Below, in pieces: positions 19,722-30,180 of a stretch of 64,000 bases of DNA. Each line of letters opens with the position of its first letter. Position 1 is the stretch's first letter. The stretch lies in contig NZ_CP047209.1 of the NCBI RefSeq assembly GCF_030408755.1, positions 558,001 through 622,000 of the forward strand. Reading direction: 5' to 3'. The notes below the pieces were generated by a model, which had not been told where the DNA came from, made no database searches, and worked only from the letters and a program-made list of their open reading frames with translations. Made by a program: the position numbers and the translations under genes. This stretch comes from Corynebacterium felinum (GTDB taxonomy: Bacteria; Actinomycetota; Actinomycetes; Mycobacteriales; Mycobacteriaceae).

Positions 19722-20972
19722 ATGCAAGCGCATCTTCGCCGTAATATTCAAGACTGGTTGGCCGAACTTTTAACCACCTTTTGTGCTGTTGAGATTTGTG
19801 GCGCGAGACAGGTTGGCAAGACTACGTTGGCTACGATGATGGGGTCGGTGCTGGCTAAAGAAATGGCTTTCTTTAGCCTCGACGATCCTGAAGTGCTCAA
19901 CGCTGCGCAAAACGATCCGCGGGGATTTCTCGGCCAAGCTGACAACCGAATCATGGTTATCGACGAGTTTCAACGAGCCCCAGAGCTTGTCTTGCCATTA
20001 AAAGCAGCGATTGATGCGGACCGCACTCCTGGGCGATTCATTATCACTGGTAGTTCTCAATTACTTGCAGAAAAATCAGCCGATAGTTTAGTTGGGCGCG
20101 TCATTAGCTGCACGCTGCGGGGGTTTAGTCAAGGAGAATTACGCGGGTACAAAGAAGACTTCATTACACGAGTAATAAGCGGTGTAGATCCACTGGAGGA
20201 AAAAACTACTGCAGACCGTAGCGAATACGTCGACATTGTCGCTCGTGGCTCAATGCCGGAGGTGCAAACGCTTTCGCCACGCATGCGAACCGCATGGTTC
20301 GATTCCTACTTGGAAAGGATCACTTCAAAAGATATTCAAGAACTCAGGCGAGTCCCTGAACCGCACCGAGTACTTACCCTGCTTCGTGAACTCGCAGCAG
20401 TCCAGGGATATGAAGCTGTTATCGGTAGGCTCGCCAATCTTGCTAACATTCCTGCGACTACCACCAGCGCATTCGTGTCACTTTTGCGTTCAGTGTTTCT
20501 CATCGATGTAATCCCACCATGGACGCCAAACTTGCTCAAACGTGAAGTGGGAAGACCAAAGATAATCATGAGTGATTCCGGCTTGGGGGTTCATCTGACC
20601 CGAACCCACCCCGACATCCTCAAAAACATCATCCACGGGCAAGCCTTTGGTGGAATGCTCGAAGCGTTTATCGTAAGTGAATTGCTGCGACAACAAACCT
20701 GGAGCGAAACAGACTGGAGTCTTGCGCATTATCGAAGCCCCGACGATAGGGAAGTCGACATTATTGTGGAACTGGCTGACCAGCGCATTATAGCGATCGA
20801 AGTCAAAGCAGCGTCGACAGTCAACGCCACAGATTTCAAACACCTAGAGTGGTTGCGGGATAAATACAGGGAGAAATTTGTCGCAGGCTTCGTGATGAAC
20901 ACCGACACCCAAGGAAGACTACTTGGCCCGAAACTCTATTCACTTCCAGTCGCAAGCCTGTGGAAGGAATAA
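19722..20972 (+). CDS. AAA+ ATPase with DUF4143 domain
   Basis: A 416-residue protein of the large AAA_14/DUF4143 family, common and sporadic in bacteria, of unknown function. Walker A GARQVGKT is at 27-34, Walker B IMVIDEF at 77-83 and the sensor FIITGSSQ at about 105-112. The C-terminal DUF4143 part carries DDREVDIIVEL and IAIEVKAAS (about 340-365), matching the D...ExK core of restriction-like nuclease folds. The gene stands alone behind a tandem-repeat promoter. Scattered distribution suggests transfer and a defence or toxin-related role, but that is inference. Confidence 0.82.
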   Translation: MQAHLRRNIQDWLAELLTTFCAVEICGARQVGKTTLATMMGSVLAKEMAFFSLDDPEVLNAAQNDPRGFLGQADNRIMVIDEFQRAPELVLPLKAAIDADRTPGRFIITGSSQLLAEKSADSLVGRVISCTLRGFSQGELRGYKEDFITRVISGVDPLEEKTTADRSEYVDIVARGSMPEVQTLSPRMRTAWFDSYLERITSKDIQELRRVPEPHRVLTLLRELAAVQGYEAVIGRLANLANIPATTTSAFVSLLRSVFLIDVIPPWTPNLLKREVGRPKIIMSDSGLGVHLTRTHPDILKNIIHGQAFGGMLEAFIVSELLRQQTWSETDWSLAHYRSPDDREVDIIVELADQRIIAIEVKAASTVNATDFKHLEWLRDKYREKFVAGFVMNTDTQGRLLGPKLYSLPVASLWKE

Positions 20973-21018
20973 ATCCGAGAGATTGCACGCCTCAGGGCTT
21001 TTTCTTGAAAGCAGATCG

Positions 21019-21390
21019 TTATCCGCGTGGCATGGTTAAGGTGAGTGCGAAACTGTGTTGATCGGGAAGGGTTACGTCAAAAACCTTTGGCTGTGCGGTG
21101 GCGGGACAATTCACCGTCACCGTGTGTTTGCCTGGCACGAGTGAGGCATGGAAATACCCGGCATCATCAGTGAACTTTGCGCGCTCATCATTTTCCCACG
21201 ACAACGCCACCAAACACTGCGACCACGGATGGCCGGCCTGATCGACCACCGTCAAATGAAAGCCCGCCTGCGCGTCAGCTGGAGTTGTGGTTTTAAACAG
21301 CCCTGATAGCCCAAAAAATGAGGCCACTGAGATCACCGCACTAATAATTATGCTCAAAATGCGACGCAAAAGATCCCGAATCCAACTCAC
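21019..21390 (-). CDS. Membrane-anchored protein with a carboxypeptidase-regulatory-like domain
   Basis: GTG 21390 is chosen because GAGGAGGTG lies just upstream on the minus strand; a TTG at 21441 would add 17 residues with no ribosome site. The 123-residue product starts MSWIRDLLRR, has one membrane helix (about 10-32), then an extracellular beta-sandwich: FHLTVVDQAGHPWSQCLVAL and VPGKHTVTVNCP are typical of CarboxypepD_reg or transthyretin-like folds. Such domains present or bind ligands. No partner gene is adjacent on the same strand. Confidence 0.55.
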   Translation of the reverse strand: MSWIRDLLRRILSIIISAVISVASFFGLSGLFKTTTPADAQAGFHLTVVDQAGHPWSQCLVALSWENDERAKFTDDAGYFHASLVPGKHTVTVNCPATAQPKVFDVTLPDQHSFALTLTMPRG

Positions 21391-21772
21391 CTCACACACC
21401 TCCTCGTTCAACGCGGGGCACACCACGATTTCACAGGCCAATTAAGAACCGAGGCTAGTCGATGGGTAGAAACAAAACAAGGAATAATGCATATTCTTTA
21501 TATATTTTATTAAAGAAAACGGGGGTTTCGTTCCACAGAAAACTGCGCAGAAGGGGGTGGTGCCAAAGCGCAATAATGAAAATGGTACGCAAAAAATTTT
21601 GGGGAATTTTCTATTCACAATGTGCCGATACGCTGCACGATCAGCGCCATATAACTAGGAGGATTGGGTACTGCGCATCGATAGCGGGAAGATTATTTTC
21701 GGAAAAATTCGGTGAAATAGGGTAGGTTCTTTGGGGATACTTTTACTACCTCGCATAGGAGCATTGATTTAC
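21391..21772. other. AT-rich gene-free region
   Basis: No supported gene is seen. The left part (about 21450-21620) is markedly AT-rich with runs of A and T, unlike the neighbouring genes, and could hold the divergent promoters of the flanking small genes. Confidence 0.5.
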
Positions 21773-21952
21773 ATGCGCGCTCAGGGCATTTTTTTCTTCA
21801 TCCTCGGAATCGTTTTGTTGGTCGTCTCTTACTTCCTGCTCGGCGCCCACGACGTTTCAGCAATCCTTGGTGCGCTCGCACTCGCCGGTGGCGGAGCTTC
21901 CATCGTCGCAAGCATGGTGTACCTGTTCGGCAAGAAAGACCGCCTGCAATAA
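21773..21952 (+). CDS. Small two-helix membrane protein
   Basis: A 59-residue protein from ATG 21773 (MRAQGIFFFILG) with two long hydrophobic helices (about 4-22 and 28-49) joined by LGAHDVSA, and a basic tail GKKDRLQ. AGGAG at 21756-21760 precedes the start by about 12 bases. A TTG at 21764 is an alternative. It lies 105 bases before trpS. The hydrophobic-hairpin layout resembles many actinobacterial small membrane proteins; function is unknown. Confidence 0.6.
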   Translation: MRAQGIFFFILGIVLLVVSYFLLGAHDVSAILGALALAGGGASIVASMVYLFGKKDRLQ

Positions 21953-23086
<1,134 letters not shown>

Positions 23087-23213
23087 TACAACAATTTGCT
23101 AACAAGTCGTGTGCTACTGGCCATCGCATTCAACATGCGGTGGCCAGTTGGCATAGAGTGGTAGCTATTGTTATGTCCACTTTTTGTTCACGATGCAAGG
23201 ATAGAAAACGCTT

Positions 23214-24293
23214 GTGGCTACTACTACACGACCTAATCAAGATCGCACCGATGAATACGGGATCGAGCGTAGCAATGCTGACGAATTAGGATTCATTGAT
23301 CGTTACCGCGATAAGTGGCCGTGGTTTGACCACATCATGCTGATGAATGAGCGCTATACCCAGCGTGGTGGCAACCAATTTGCCGCAGGTATTACCTACT
23401 TTTCTGTCCTGAGCATGTTCCCGTTGCTGATGCTGAGCTTCGCAGCGATCGCATCGGTACTGGCGAACCGGCCTGATGTGCTTATGGAAATCAACGAGCG
23501 GGTATCGTCCACTATTGAAGGTTCGCTAGGCGAGACTGTCAATAACATCATTTCCACCGCTATCGATCAGCGTAGTGCCATGTTTGGTGTCGGTGGTGCA
23601 ACCGCCTTGTGGTCCGGTTTGAACTGGATGAATAACCTGCGTTACGGGGTGTCCAAGATGTGGAATTACCCCATTGATGAAGGCAATTTTGTGAAAACAA
23701 AAATTGCGGATTTCCTTGGCCTGATCGGTGTTTTGCTGCTGTTGGCCGTAGCTTTGGGCATTACTGTGGTCGGCAGCTCTGGATTGACCATGACTCTTTT
23801 GGAATTCGCTCACCTTGATCAAATCCCAGGTATTGGGATTATGACTACCATCGTTGCGTTGGTGTTGGGTATTGTTGCGAACTTCCTCGTGTTTTTCTGG
23901 CTGTTGAAAAAACTCCCACGCGGCGAGGTTCCCCGCAAGTCGGCAGTGCAGGCCAGCTTGATTGGTGCGGTCGCTTTTGAGGTGTTTAAGCAGCTCGGTT
24001 CGGTGTTTTTCTCCTCCGCGTTGAATAACCCCGCGGGGGCAACATTTGGTCCGATCATTGGTGTGATGGTGCTGTTTTATTTCATCTGGCGGATTTTGTT
24101 GTACACCTCCGCGTGGGCGGCAACGTCGAAGGAAGCGCTGGAAATTGCGCAGTTGGATGCGCCTGCGCCTGCTGTGATCTATGTGCGTCAGGAAGTTGCT
24201 ACAGGCCCGAACCCTACAACCTCTGTAGGTGTTGGTGCAGTACTAGGTGCTGTGGGTGCGGGAATTATTGGGCTTTTCATGCGCAAGAAGTAA
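23214..24293 (+). CDS. YihY/UPF0761 inner-membrane protein
   Basis: A 359-residue integral membrane protein of the YihY/virulence-factor BrkB family, once misnamed ribonuclease BN. The signature GGNQFAAGITYFSVLSMFPL lies near residues 60-80, followed by about six membrane helices and a polar, Pro-rich C-terminal tail with a final short helix ending FMRKK. The GTG start at 23214 has AGGAT upstream. The gene follows trpS, a corynebacterial arrangement. Its molecular role is not established; transport or envelope functions have been proposed. Confidence 0.88.
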   Translation: MATTTRPNQDRTDEYGIERSNADELGFIDRYRDKWPWFDHIMLMNERYTQRGGNQFAAGITYFSVLSMFPLLMLSFAAIASVLANRPDVLMEINERVSSTIEGSLGETVNNIISTAIDQRSAMFGVGGATALWSGLNWMNNLRYGVSKMWNYPIDEGNFVKTKIADFLGLIGVLLLLAVALGITVVGSSGLTMTLLEFAHLDQIPGIGIMTTIVALVLGIVANFLVFFWLLKKLPRGEVPRKSAVQASLIGAVAFEVFKQLGSVFFSSALNNPAGATFGPIIGVMVLFYFIWRILLYTSAWAATSKEALEIAQLDAPAPAVIYVRQEVATGPNPTTSVGVGAVLGAVGAGIIGLFMRKK

Positions 24294-24387
24294 CACCCCG
24301 CATGCTTTGTTCTTGGCGGAGGGGTCTTTTTATCGAGGAACAAAGCTGTCGTGTGCATTTGGGGTCTGGTCAGATTAGTCTGGGAGC

Positions 24388-25299
24388 ATGACTTTAGATG
24401 CGCATGACATGCCTGATTTTTCCTCGCTCAGCTTCGGCCAACCCGCTCTAGGGGAAGTGGAATTTAAGCAGCTACCGCGCATTGTGGTGGCCAGTTGTGG
24501 GGATGTGGATGCGGTTGTTGCTCATGCGCATAACGTTGCTTATGTTGAGCACATTGTCACATCAGAGCAGCTGGCACATGCGAATGCTGTAGCAGCTGAT
24601 GCTCCTGTGCTTGTGGGCTTGGTTTTGCGCTGTGAGACACACGAGGACGTTGCGCTTTTCGACGTCGACAGCAACACCCACCTTGTTGGTGCGGTGACCA
24701 ATGACCCTAAGATTGCTGAGCTATTGCGCAAGGCATTCATCCCCTTCCACTTCGAGGGCACAGTGGCGCAACAGGTGATTGCTGGGGCTTCGCGCATTGT
24801 GGGCATGGCCGACATGGTGGGGGATTTCCGCCTGACAGACGACGGTGACATTGCCTGCGGGCCGGAGGCGCGTTTTGTGCTCGACAGGCAGATTCCTGTG
24901 CTTGCCCAGCCAGCCTATGATTGTGAGCAGGGAGCTATTGAACAGTTGGGTGATCACCCGCTCCCAGTGCTGCAGTCCATGGGCTTTAAGGTTGCTATCG
25001 ATGAGCTCAGCTTTGACTTTGTTGAGGCACACGAGTTGTCGGCCGAAGATGTGTATCGTCTCATCTTGGGCACGGTGGATGCTACGTTCTTACCCTATGG
25101 TGTGCGCGAGCAGGTGATTGAGACGGTGTTGCGCCCACACTTCAGCCCTCTTATCGCAGGTGGTGAAGCTGACGCTGTCGAAGGCACAGTCGATGAGGAT
25201 GCGCCGGAAACCCCTGACACCCACGCGCTTCTCGACGGCGTGGATCCCCAGCTGCTTATCGATATGGGAATCGAACCGAAAGACCTTGGACTCAACTAA
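24388..25299 (+). CDS. Conserved hypothetical protein, adenosine-deaminase-like tail
   Basis: A 303-residue cytoplasmic protein without signal or membrane helices. The C-terminal stretch FDFVEAHELSAEDVYRLILG and VDATFLPYGVREQVIETVL recalls the last helices of adenosine deaminase family proteins, but no metal-binding HxH or catalytic HAGE-type motifs are present. It may be a degenerate member without deaminase activity, or unrelated. It lies downstream of the YihY gene on the same strand and converges with a hypothetical gene across a shared hairpin. Confidence 0.5.
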   Translation: MTLDAHDMPDFSSLSFGQPALGEVEFKQLPRIVVASCGDVDAVVAHAHNVAYVEHIVTSEQLAHANAVAADAPVLVGLVLRCETHEDVALFDVDSNTHLVGAVTNDPKIAELLRKAFIPFHFEGTVAQQVIAGASRIVGMADMVGDFRLTDDGDIACGPEARFVLDRQIPVLAQPAYDCEQGAIEQLGDHPLPVLQSMGFKVAIDELSFDFVEAHELSAEDVYRLILGTVDATFLPYGVREQVIETVLRPHFSPLIAGGEADAVEGTVDEDAPETPDTHALLDGVDPQLLIDMGIEPKDLGLN

Positions 25300-25301
25300 A
25301 A

Positions 25302-25345
25302 ACACAAAGGGCGACTAGTGCACAAGTACTGGCCGCCCTTTGTGT
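25302..25345. terminator. Hairpin terminator between convergent genes
   Basis: Arms ACACAAAGGGCG (25302-25313) and CGCCCTTTGTGT (25334-25345) pair perfectly. On the minus strand the stem is followed by five T, so it mainly ends the minus-strand gene; it may also stop the plus-strand one. Confidence 0.8.
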
Positions 25346-25359
25346 AAAAAAGTTGGTTT

Positions 25360-26589
25360 TTAGAACTTGGAGAAACGCTTGATCAGCATCTGCTCCAGCT
25401 GGTTCCATGCATCGACATGCTCGTTAAACGGTGGGGTAGGGATATACCCTGTGGTGCGAGTCGAACCGGTGATGTAGGAAATATAGTCCTGCATGCGTGG
25501 ATTCGCCAGGAAGAAGGAGTTCAGCGAGTCATCCTGGGCCCAGTCGGCGGCGTCGGCAAGCAACTCGTAAGCACGCAGCACCTGATCAGTATCCACATGC
25601 TCCGGGCCGCGCTCAATATCACGAGCAATCCCGTTGAAGGAGTAGACATTATCGGGGTGCACAGACACAGAAAGCGTGCCCACATTCGCACCCTGCTTAA
25701 TATCCTCCCACGTAGACACCTTCGCCAGATCATGATCATCATGCTCCACCAACCAGCGCACCAGCGACTTGGAAGACGAGAAGGTGTAAATCTCACCATA
25801 CTTACCCAAGAACACAGGCTTGGCCTCAACATACGTACGCAGCGTGTACACAGTACGACCATCAAGCGAAATCTTCACAGGGTCGATGCCAGCAGCAGCC
25901 CACGCAGTGGTGTCGTAAGGATCAATCTTCGCAGCTTCCTCCTTCTTACGCTGCTCTTCAGCCTCACGAGCCTTCTTCGCCGCCTCGACAGCCTCATCAA
26001 TGCGAGTGCGCGCCGAAGCAACATCCGCACTTGCGACATCCTTGATCGTCACAGCCGCATCGAGCGCATCCACAACCTTGTCCCAGTTGGTGACAATCAC
26101 CCGACCAATAGCAGTCCACTCAGCCTCGCCAGCCGGGCCACTGAAATGCTCACTGCCACGATCAGCATTCGCCAACAACGAATGAGAGGAGAAAAACACC
26201 TGCACACTCGACGTGCCAGTAACATCACCCAAACTACGAGCCAGCTTGAAGCAACGCGCCACATGCGACACATTCTCATGCGACGCGCGCCCAGCCAACA
26301 ACGCTGGAACACCCACAATGTCAAAGTACTGCTTGTCGCTCGGGACTACCCGATGAGCACCCTGCGCCATGAATGCATTCCACTTCGGGTGCTCACGCAA
26401 ATCATGGGCAGTGTCCTCCTCCAAGAAAACCAGCAACTCTTCCGGAGAACGGAACATGAACAGTTGGTCACCTGCGCCAAGGAACGCTTGCCACTCGGCG
26501 CCATGCTCACGCCAGGAGGGTGCCCACAGGGTGAAAAAGTCACCCTCGGTGAGGGAAACCTTAACCGGGATAATGCCTTTGTTTGTCAT
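25360..26589 (-). CDS. Conserved hypothetical protein with duplicated domain
   Basis: A 409-residue cytoplasmic protein starting MTNKGIIPVKVSLTEGDFFT. It appears to contain two related halves: GIIPVKVSLTEGDFFTLWAP...LFMFRSPEELLVFLEE and, after a Glu/Lys-rich coiled segment (about 205-235), GIDPVKISLDGRTVYTLRTY...IYTFSSSKSLVRWLVE. Each half ends in an acidic DLREHPKW- or DLAKVSTW-like motif. The duplication is visible directly; the function is not recognised. It is not in a clear operon, being 39 bases downstream of the NlpC/P60 gene on the same strand. Confidence 0.6.
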   Translation of the reverse strand: MTNKGIIPVKVSLTEGDFFTLWAPSWREHGAEWQAFLGAGDQLFMFRSPEELLVFLEEDTAHDLREHPKWNAFMAQGAHRVVPSDKQYFDIVGVPALLAGRASHENVSHVARCFKLARSLGDVTGTSSVQVFFSSHSLLANADRGSEHFSGPAGEAEWTAIGRVIVTNWDKVVDALDAAVTIKDVASADVASARTRIDEAVEAAKKAREAEEQRKKEEAAKIDPYDTTAWAAAGIDPVKISLDGRTVYTLRTYVEAKPVFLGKYGEIYTFSSSKSLVRWLVEHDDHDLAKVSTWEDIKQGANVGTLSVSVHPDNVYSFNGIARDIERGPEHVDTDQVLRAYELLADAADWAQDDSLNSFFLANPRMQDYISYITGSTRTTGYIPTPPFNEHVDAWNQLEQMLIKRFSKF

Positions 26590-26628
26590 GAAGATATATA
26601 GTAGCTGTTCCCGCACGCACAACGCACT

Positions 26629-27546
26629 TTAAGAAGGCCTAAAGTAACCCTTAAAAGCCATCCCCATATTCGTTGTACGCATCGGCCCCACTTGAACAGG
26701 ATCACCAGCTTCAATCAACTGATCATTACCGGCATACATGGCCACATGCCCATTCCACACGATCAAATCACCAGGAATCAACTCCTCGCGCGACACCGGA
26801 CGGCCCACCGTTTGATGCTCAGCAAGACGCGGAATTTCTACCCCCGCCTCCCGCCACGCCCACTGGGTCAAACCAGAACAATCGAAACCACTATGAGTCG
26901 TACCACCCCACACATAGGGGGTACCCAAAGCAGAACGCGCAGCATCCAACGCACGCTGACCCCGCGCCCGCTCATCAACAGAACTAGAAGAAGAACCAGA
27001 CGAAAGCGCCAACGCATCAACAACCTCCCCCTGCGACGAACGCCCCGCACCCACCGGAAGCGCACGCCCACGCGAACCAGTAGTAAAACGCAACGCCGCC
27101 TCCTTCTCAGCAATCCGCTGCAACTGCCGCGTATACGGGGCAAGCGCCTCCCTCAACACAACCAACTGCTGAGAAACCTGCTGCTGAAAACTCGCGTACA
27201 AACCCACCAACGCCTGCTGCGCCGGAATATGCACAGCCGGAACAGGATTCAACGCCTGCGGAATGAGCACAGCCGCACGCTGCGCATGCGAAAAAGCAAT
27301 AGCCTCCAAAGACTCCTTTGCCACAACCAGATGCGGAACAGCAGCCGCAACAGTACGGGCTGCCTCAGCCACGTCGTCGTGAAGCTGCTTATGCTCAGCA
27401 ATAAACGTCAACGGCTCCGCACCAAAACTCTTAGCAACCGCCTCAACCTGCTCAAACTCAGGAATCACCGGAAGCTCAAACAATTCAGACACCAACGCAG
27501 GAAGCCACTGCGCAACCTCATCAGCAAACACAGAAACATCAATCAT
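26629..27546 (-). CDS. NlpC/P60 domain peptidase without signal peptide
   Basis: A 305-residue protein whose last 110 residues form an NlpC/P60 cysteine-peptidase domain that cleaves peptidoglycan stem peptides. The catalytic Cys is in FDCSGLTQW (about residue 223) and the His in NGHVAMY. The first 200 residues are helical and Ala/Gln-rich. There is no signal peptide; WXG-type secretion, suggested by the small coupled upstream gene, or a non-classical route would be needed to reach the wall. The start overlaps the upstream gene's stop (ATGA). Confidence 0.78.
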   Translation of the reverse strand: MIDVSVFADEVAQWLPALVSELFELPVIPEFEQVEAVAKSFGAEPLTFIAEHKQLHDDVAEAARTVAAAVPHLVVAKESLEAIAFSHAQRAAVLIPQALNPVPAVHIPAQQALVGLYASFQQQVSQQLVVLREALAPYTRQLQRIAEKEAALRFTTGSRGRALPVGAGRSSQGEVVDALALSSGSSSSSVDERARGQRALDAARSALGTPYVWGGTTHSGFDCSGLTQWAWREAGVEIPRLAEHQTVGRPVSREELIPGDLIVWNGHVAMYAGNDQLIEAGDPVQVGPMRTTNMGMAFKGYFRPS

Positions 27547-27818
27547 TTCGACCCCAACCTTCTAGCCGTATCCGCATCAATGCTCTCAGCAGCATGCAAA
27601 AGCTCAACAGCCTCATCCACAAACGATTCCACATACGCACACTGCGCACGCCCACGCCTCGCAAGAGACTGCGCACACGAATTAAACGCACCAATGAACT
27701 CACCCACACCGTCGAGCTGCTCGCCGGGAATAATCGGGGCATCAATGATCACATCAAGCTGCGCTGCAAGGGCTGATAGGAGACCCCGCAGCTGTACCGG
27801 AGAAATATTTAGACTCAT
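27543..27818 (-). CDS. Small helical protein coupled to the NlpC/P60 gene
   Basis: A 91-residue protein from ATG 27818 ([21 protein letters not shown]) to a stop overlapping the NlpC/P60 start by four bases. It is predicted all-helical with a central turn ([16 protein letters not shown]). The size and helix-turn-helix layout resemble ESX/WXG100-type proteins, although no WXG motif is present. Coupling implies joint production, perhaps as chaperone or co-secreted partner. No family was firmly recognised. Confidence 0.6.
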   Translation of the reverse strand: MSLNISPVQLRGLLSALAAQLDVIIDAPIIPGEQLDGVGEFIGAFNSCAQSLARRGRAQCAYVESFVDEAVELLHAAESIDADTARRLGSK

Positions 27819-27897
27819 ACAATATAAGACTGGAATTTTTGCATTTGCGTTCCCAAAGGTTGGGTGAACGGGGGTAGCACGCGCTACCATGTGGGGT

Positions 27898-28533
27898 ATG
27901 GATATTAGGATCGTGGACCACCCGCTGGCCGCTTCACGTTTGACAATTATGCGTGATGAGCGCACCGATAACGCCGGATTCCGTGCCGCTCTCGCCGATC
28001 TGGGTGCAATGCTGATCTACGAAGCATCACGAGATCTTGAAATAGAAAAATTCCCCCTGAAAACACCCGTCGCCCTCACCGAAGGCACCCGCCTCCAAGA
28101 CCCACCCATCATCGTCCCCGTCATCCGCGCCGGGCTGGGCATGGTCGACCCCGCACTCAAAATGATCCCCGACGCACAAGTCGGCTTCATCGGACTAGCA
28201 CGCAACGAAGTCACCCACGAACCCGTCCCATACCTCGAAGCACTACCCGAAGACCTATCCGGGCGCACCGTATTCATCGTTGACCCCATGTTGGCCACCG
28301 GCGGCTCACTACTCCACGCAGTACGAATCCTCGCCGAACGCGGCGCAACCGACATCACAGCAGTATGCATGGTCTCCGCCCAAGACGGCGTCGATGCGCT
28401 CGCAAACTCCGGGCTGCCCGTACGCCTCGTCACCGCCACCATCGACCCAGGCCTCAACGAAGACGCCTACATCGTGCCAGGGCTTGGCGACGCCGGCGAC
28501 AGGCTCTACGGACCCCGCAACATCGACCTATAA
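27898..28533 (+). CDS. upp: Uracil phosphoribosyltransferase
   Basis: Salvages uracil to UMP using PRPP. ATG 27898 ([20 protein letters not shown]) gives 211 residues, the usual length; ATG 27889 would add three. The PRPP loop is [13 protein letters not shown], and the uracil-contacting end [10 protein letters not shown] is complete. [11 protein letters not shown] is a further family signature. It is a single gene closed by a strong terminator and divergent from the NlpC/P60 pair. Confidence 0.96.
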   Translation: MDIRIVDHPLAASRLTIMRDERTDNAGFRAALADLGAMLIYEASRDLEIEKFPLKTPVALTEGTRLQDPPIIVPVIRAGLGMVDPALKMIPDAQVGFIGLARNEVTHEPVPYLEALPEDLSGRTVFIVDPMLATGGSLLHAVRILAERGATDITAVCMVSAQDGVDALANSGLPVRLVTATIDPGLNEDAYIVPGLGDAGDRLYGPRNIDL

Positions 28534-28546
28534 CCACCGTTAACCA

Positions 28547-28582
28547 AAAACACCTTGTGCCAAAGAACACAAGGTGTTTTTT
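28547..28582 (+). terminator. Terminator of upp
   Basis: AAAACACCTTGTG (28547-28559) pairs with CACAAGGTGTTTT (28568-28580) and continues in T, giving a symmetric hairpin 14 bases after the stop. Confidence 0.88.
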
Positions 28583-28624
28583 AGGTTCTACAGCAAGCAT
28601 CACACTTTGGTGCCCCTACTGGTA

Positions 28625-29050
28625 ACTCGACCAATCCGTGCCCGTGCCTTTCATTTCTTGTCTTGGGGAATGGATGAGTCGAGTAAGCCTTAGCTCTTGA
28701 GTTTTGTGTCCTGTGCTCCTTGTCTTGGGGAGGCTTGTTGCTTGTGGGGTAACTCGACTTATCTGCACTGTGGCTATGGGTATGCGGCGTTGGGGGTTAA
28801 TGAGTCGAGTTAGTGTTATTTTTCCAGTGACGTTGTTTTCTCTTGGGGGTGCTGTGTGAGGGGAAGCTCGACTAATCCGTGCCGGTGCTTTTCGTTTCTT
28901 GTCTTGGGGAATGGATGAGTCGAGTAAGCCTTAGCTCTTGTGTTTTGTGTCCTGTGCTCCTTGTCTTGGGGAGGCTTGTTGTTTGTGGGGTAACTCGACT
29001 TATTCTTGCGGGAGTTTTGAGAAACAGATCTTTAAGGCAGAAAGGTCGAG
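28625..29050. repeat. Four TCGA inverted-repeat units inside a 137-bp direct repeat
   Basis: Core pairs are 28626/28678, 28753/28804, 28867/28919 and 28994/29045 (starts of the CTCGAC and GTCGAG cores), with 45-46 bp enclosed. In addition 28626-28762 and 28867-29003 are a near-identical direct repeat, offset by 241 bp, covering one full unit and the left arm of the next. So the cluster grew by local duplication. It fills the gap between upp and a nuclease gene. Confidence 0.8.
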
Positions 29051-29095
29051 TAATCTGCCTGCTTCTCGGGGTTGGGGGGTTGGTTGCAGGAAAAG

Positions 29096-29133
29096 TTATC
29101 CACAGGGCTTGGTGGGAAATGGAGTTATCCACA
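29096..29133 (+). promoter_or_regulatory. Two perfect DnaA boxes
   Basis: TTATCCACA occurs at 29096-29104 and 29125-29133, both followed by GG and in the same orientation, 29 bp apart. This is the strong DnaA-binding consensus. They lie 60-100 bases before the nuclease gene start. No other copy was noticed in the window and no dnaA or dnaN is nearby, so this is not the recognisable replication origin. Confidence 0.75.
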
Positions 29134-29196
29134 GGTTTGGGGAGGATTTTTCACTCTCGACATGCGAACCTGCTGAAGGTGTGTTCTGATAAAAAT

Positions 29197-30168
29197 ATGA
29201 CCACCAATTCCTACAACATCACCTGTGGGCTAAATAACCCCCTCCCATTCCATGCATTGATCAACCTGCGGAAAACCACACACGACACCACAAGCAGCAT
29301 CACCAAACTAGCCTTAACCCAAGCAATTAATTCTGCGGTTTTTCACCGTCTAGTACCCAGCAGACGCAATCTGATGCGCTGCTACGCCGTAGCGTCAACA
29401 TCACGTTCGGCAGTCTTAACCGGCAGGGCAGCCGCCTGCGTGTTAGGCATCCCCTTTATCTCAAACACCACTGATTTTGTCACCGTGCAGCTTACTCTTC
29501 CCGGCACCATGAAACCCCCAGCAAAAAACCAACGCAGCCCCTACGCCACCTACACATCCAGACTGCTACCGGAAAAAGACATCATGGAAGAAAACGGCAT
29601 CCGCGTCACCACTATTCCACGCACATTCGTAGACCTAGTAGCTAAAGAAGAAGACGAAGACACCGCCATGACATTTATCGAAGCAGCGTTTTACCATCGG
29701 AGGATTTCTAAAATCCAAGCATATGCAGAGATTAAATCCATGCCCAGCATCACAGGCAAACCCCGCGCCTTAGAGCTATTAGCAACTGCACAAGAAGGCA
29801 GCGAAAGCCTGTATGAAACCAAAGCACGCCGCCTGATTGAAAGCGTATTCGACCGCATCCCTGAACTAACCAGCATCGAAATCCAAGTACCAGTCCAAAG
29901 CTACCGGATTGACATCGTAGTCAATGGATTCATCGGGATAGAAATCGACGGCAGAGCTAAAACCCGCAACAACTACCACGCGCTTGAAAACGAACGCTAC
30001 CGAGAAAAAATCATCCAAAACCACGGCTACATCATCATCCGCTACCACCCAGAAGAAGTAGACCCCAGCCTAAGTAGAAACGACATCCCCAACCTCGACC
30101 CCCTCAACCACCCCATCATCTACCAACTCCGCAAAATACTACAAAACCACCACAAACGCACAGCATAA
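29197..30168 (+). CDS. AbiEi-like / DUF559 nuclease-domain protein
   Basis: A 323-residue protein from ATG 29197. The N-terminal half (SRSAVLTGRAAACVLGIPF, IRVTTIPRTFVDLVAKE) matches actinobacterial proteins described as AbiEi-antitoxin-like. The C-terminal part, FIGIEIDGRAKTRNNYHALE followed by YREKIIQNHGYIIIRY, is a DUF559/Vsr-like restriction-endonuclease fold. No AbiEii toxin gene is adjacent. Codon use is A-rich compared with its neighbours, and the gene follows a repeat cluster and two DnaA boxes, so it may be acquired. DNA binding or cleavage is inferred from the folds. Confidence 0.65.
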   Translation: MTTNSYNITCGLNNPLPFHALINLRKTTHDTTSSITKLALTQAINSAVFHRLVPSRRNLMRCYAVASTSRSAVLTGRAAACVLGIPFISNTTDFVTVQLTLPGTMKPPAKNQRSPYATYTSRLLPEKDIMEENGIRVTTIPRTFVDLVAKEEDEDTAMTFIEAAFYHRRISKIQAYAEIKSMPSITGKPRALELLATAQEGSESLYETKARRLIESVFDRIPELTSIEIQVPVQSYRIDIVVNGFIGIEIDGRAKTRNNYHALENERYREKIIQNHGYIIIRYHPEEVDPSLSRNDIPNLDPLNHPIIYQLRKILQNHHKRTA

Positions 30169-30180
30169 GTGGCGGTCACA

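Noticed and set aside
25417..26601. 394-codon plus-strand frame opposite a hypothetical gene
   Set aside because: Arg/His-rich shadow; the minus-strand frame has a family-like duplication and a matching terminator.
29096..29133. Replication origin
   Set aside because: Only two DnaA boxes, no AT-rich unwinding stretch beside them, and no dnaA, dnaN or gyrB in the window.
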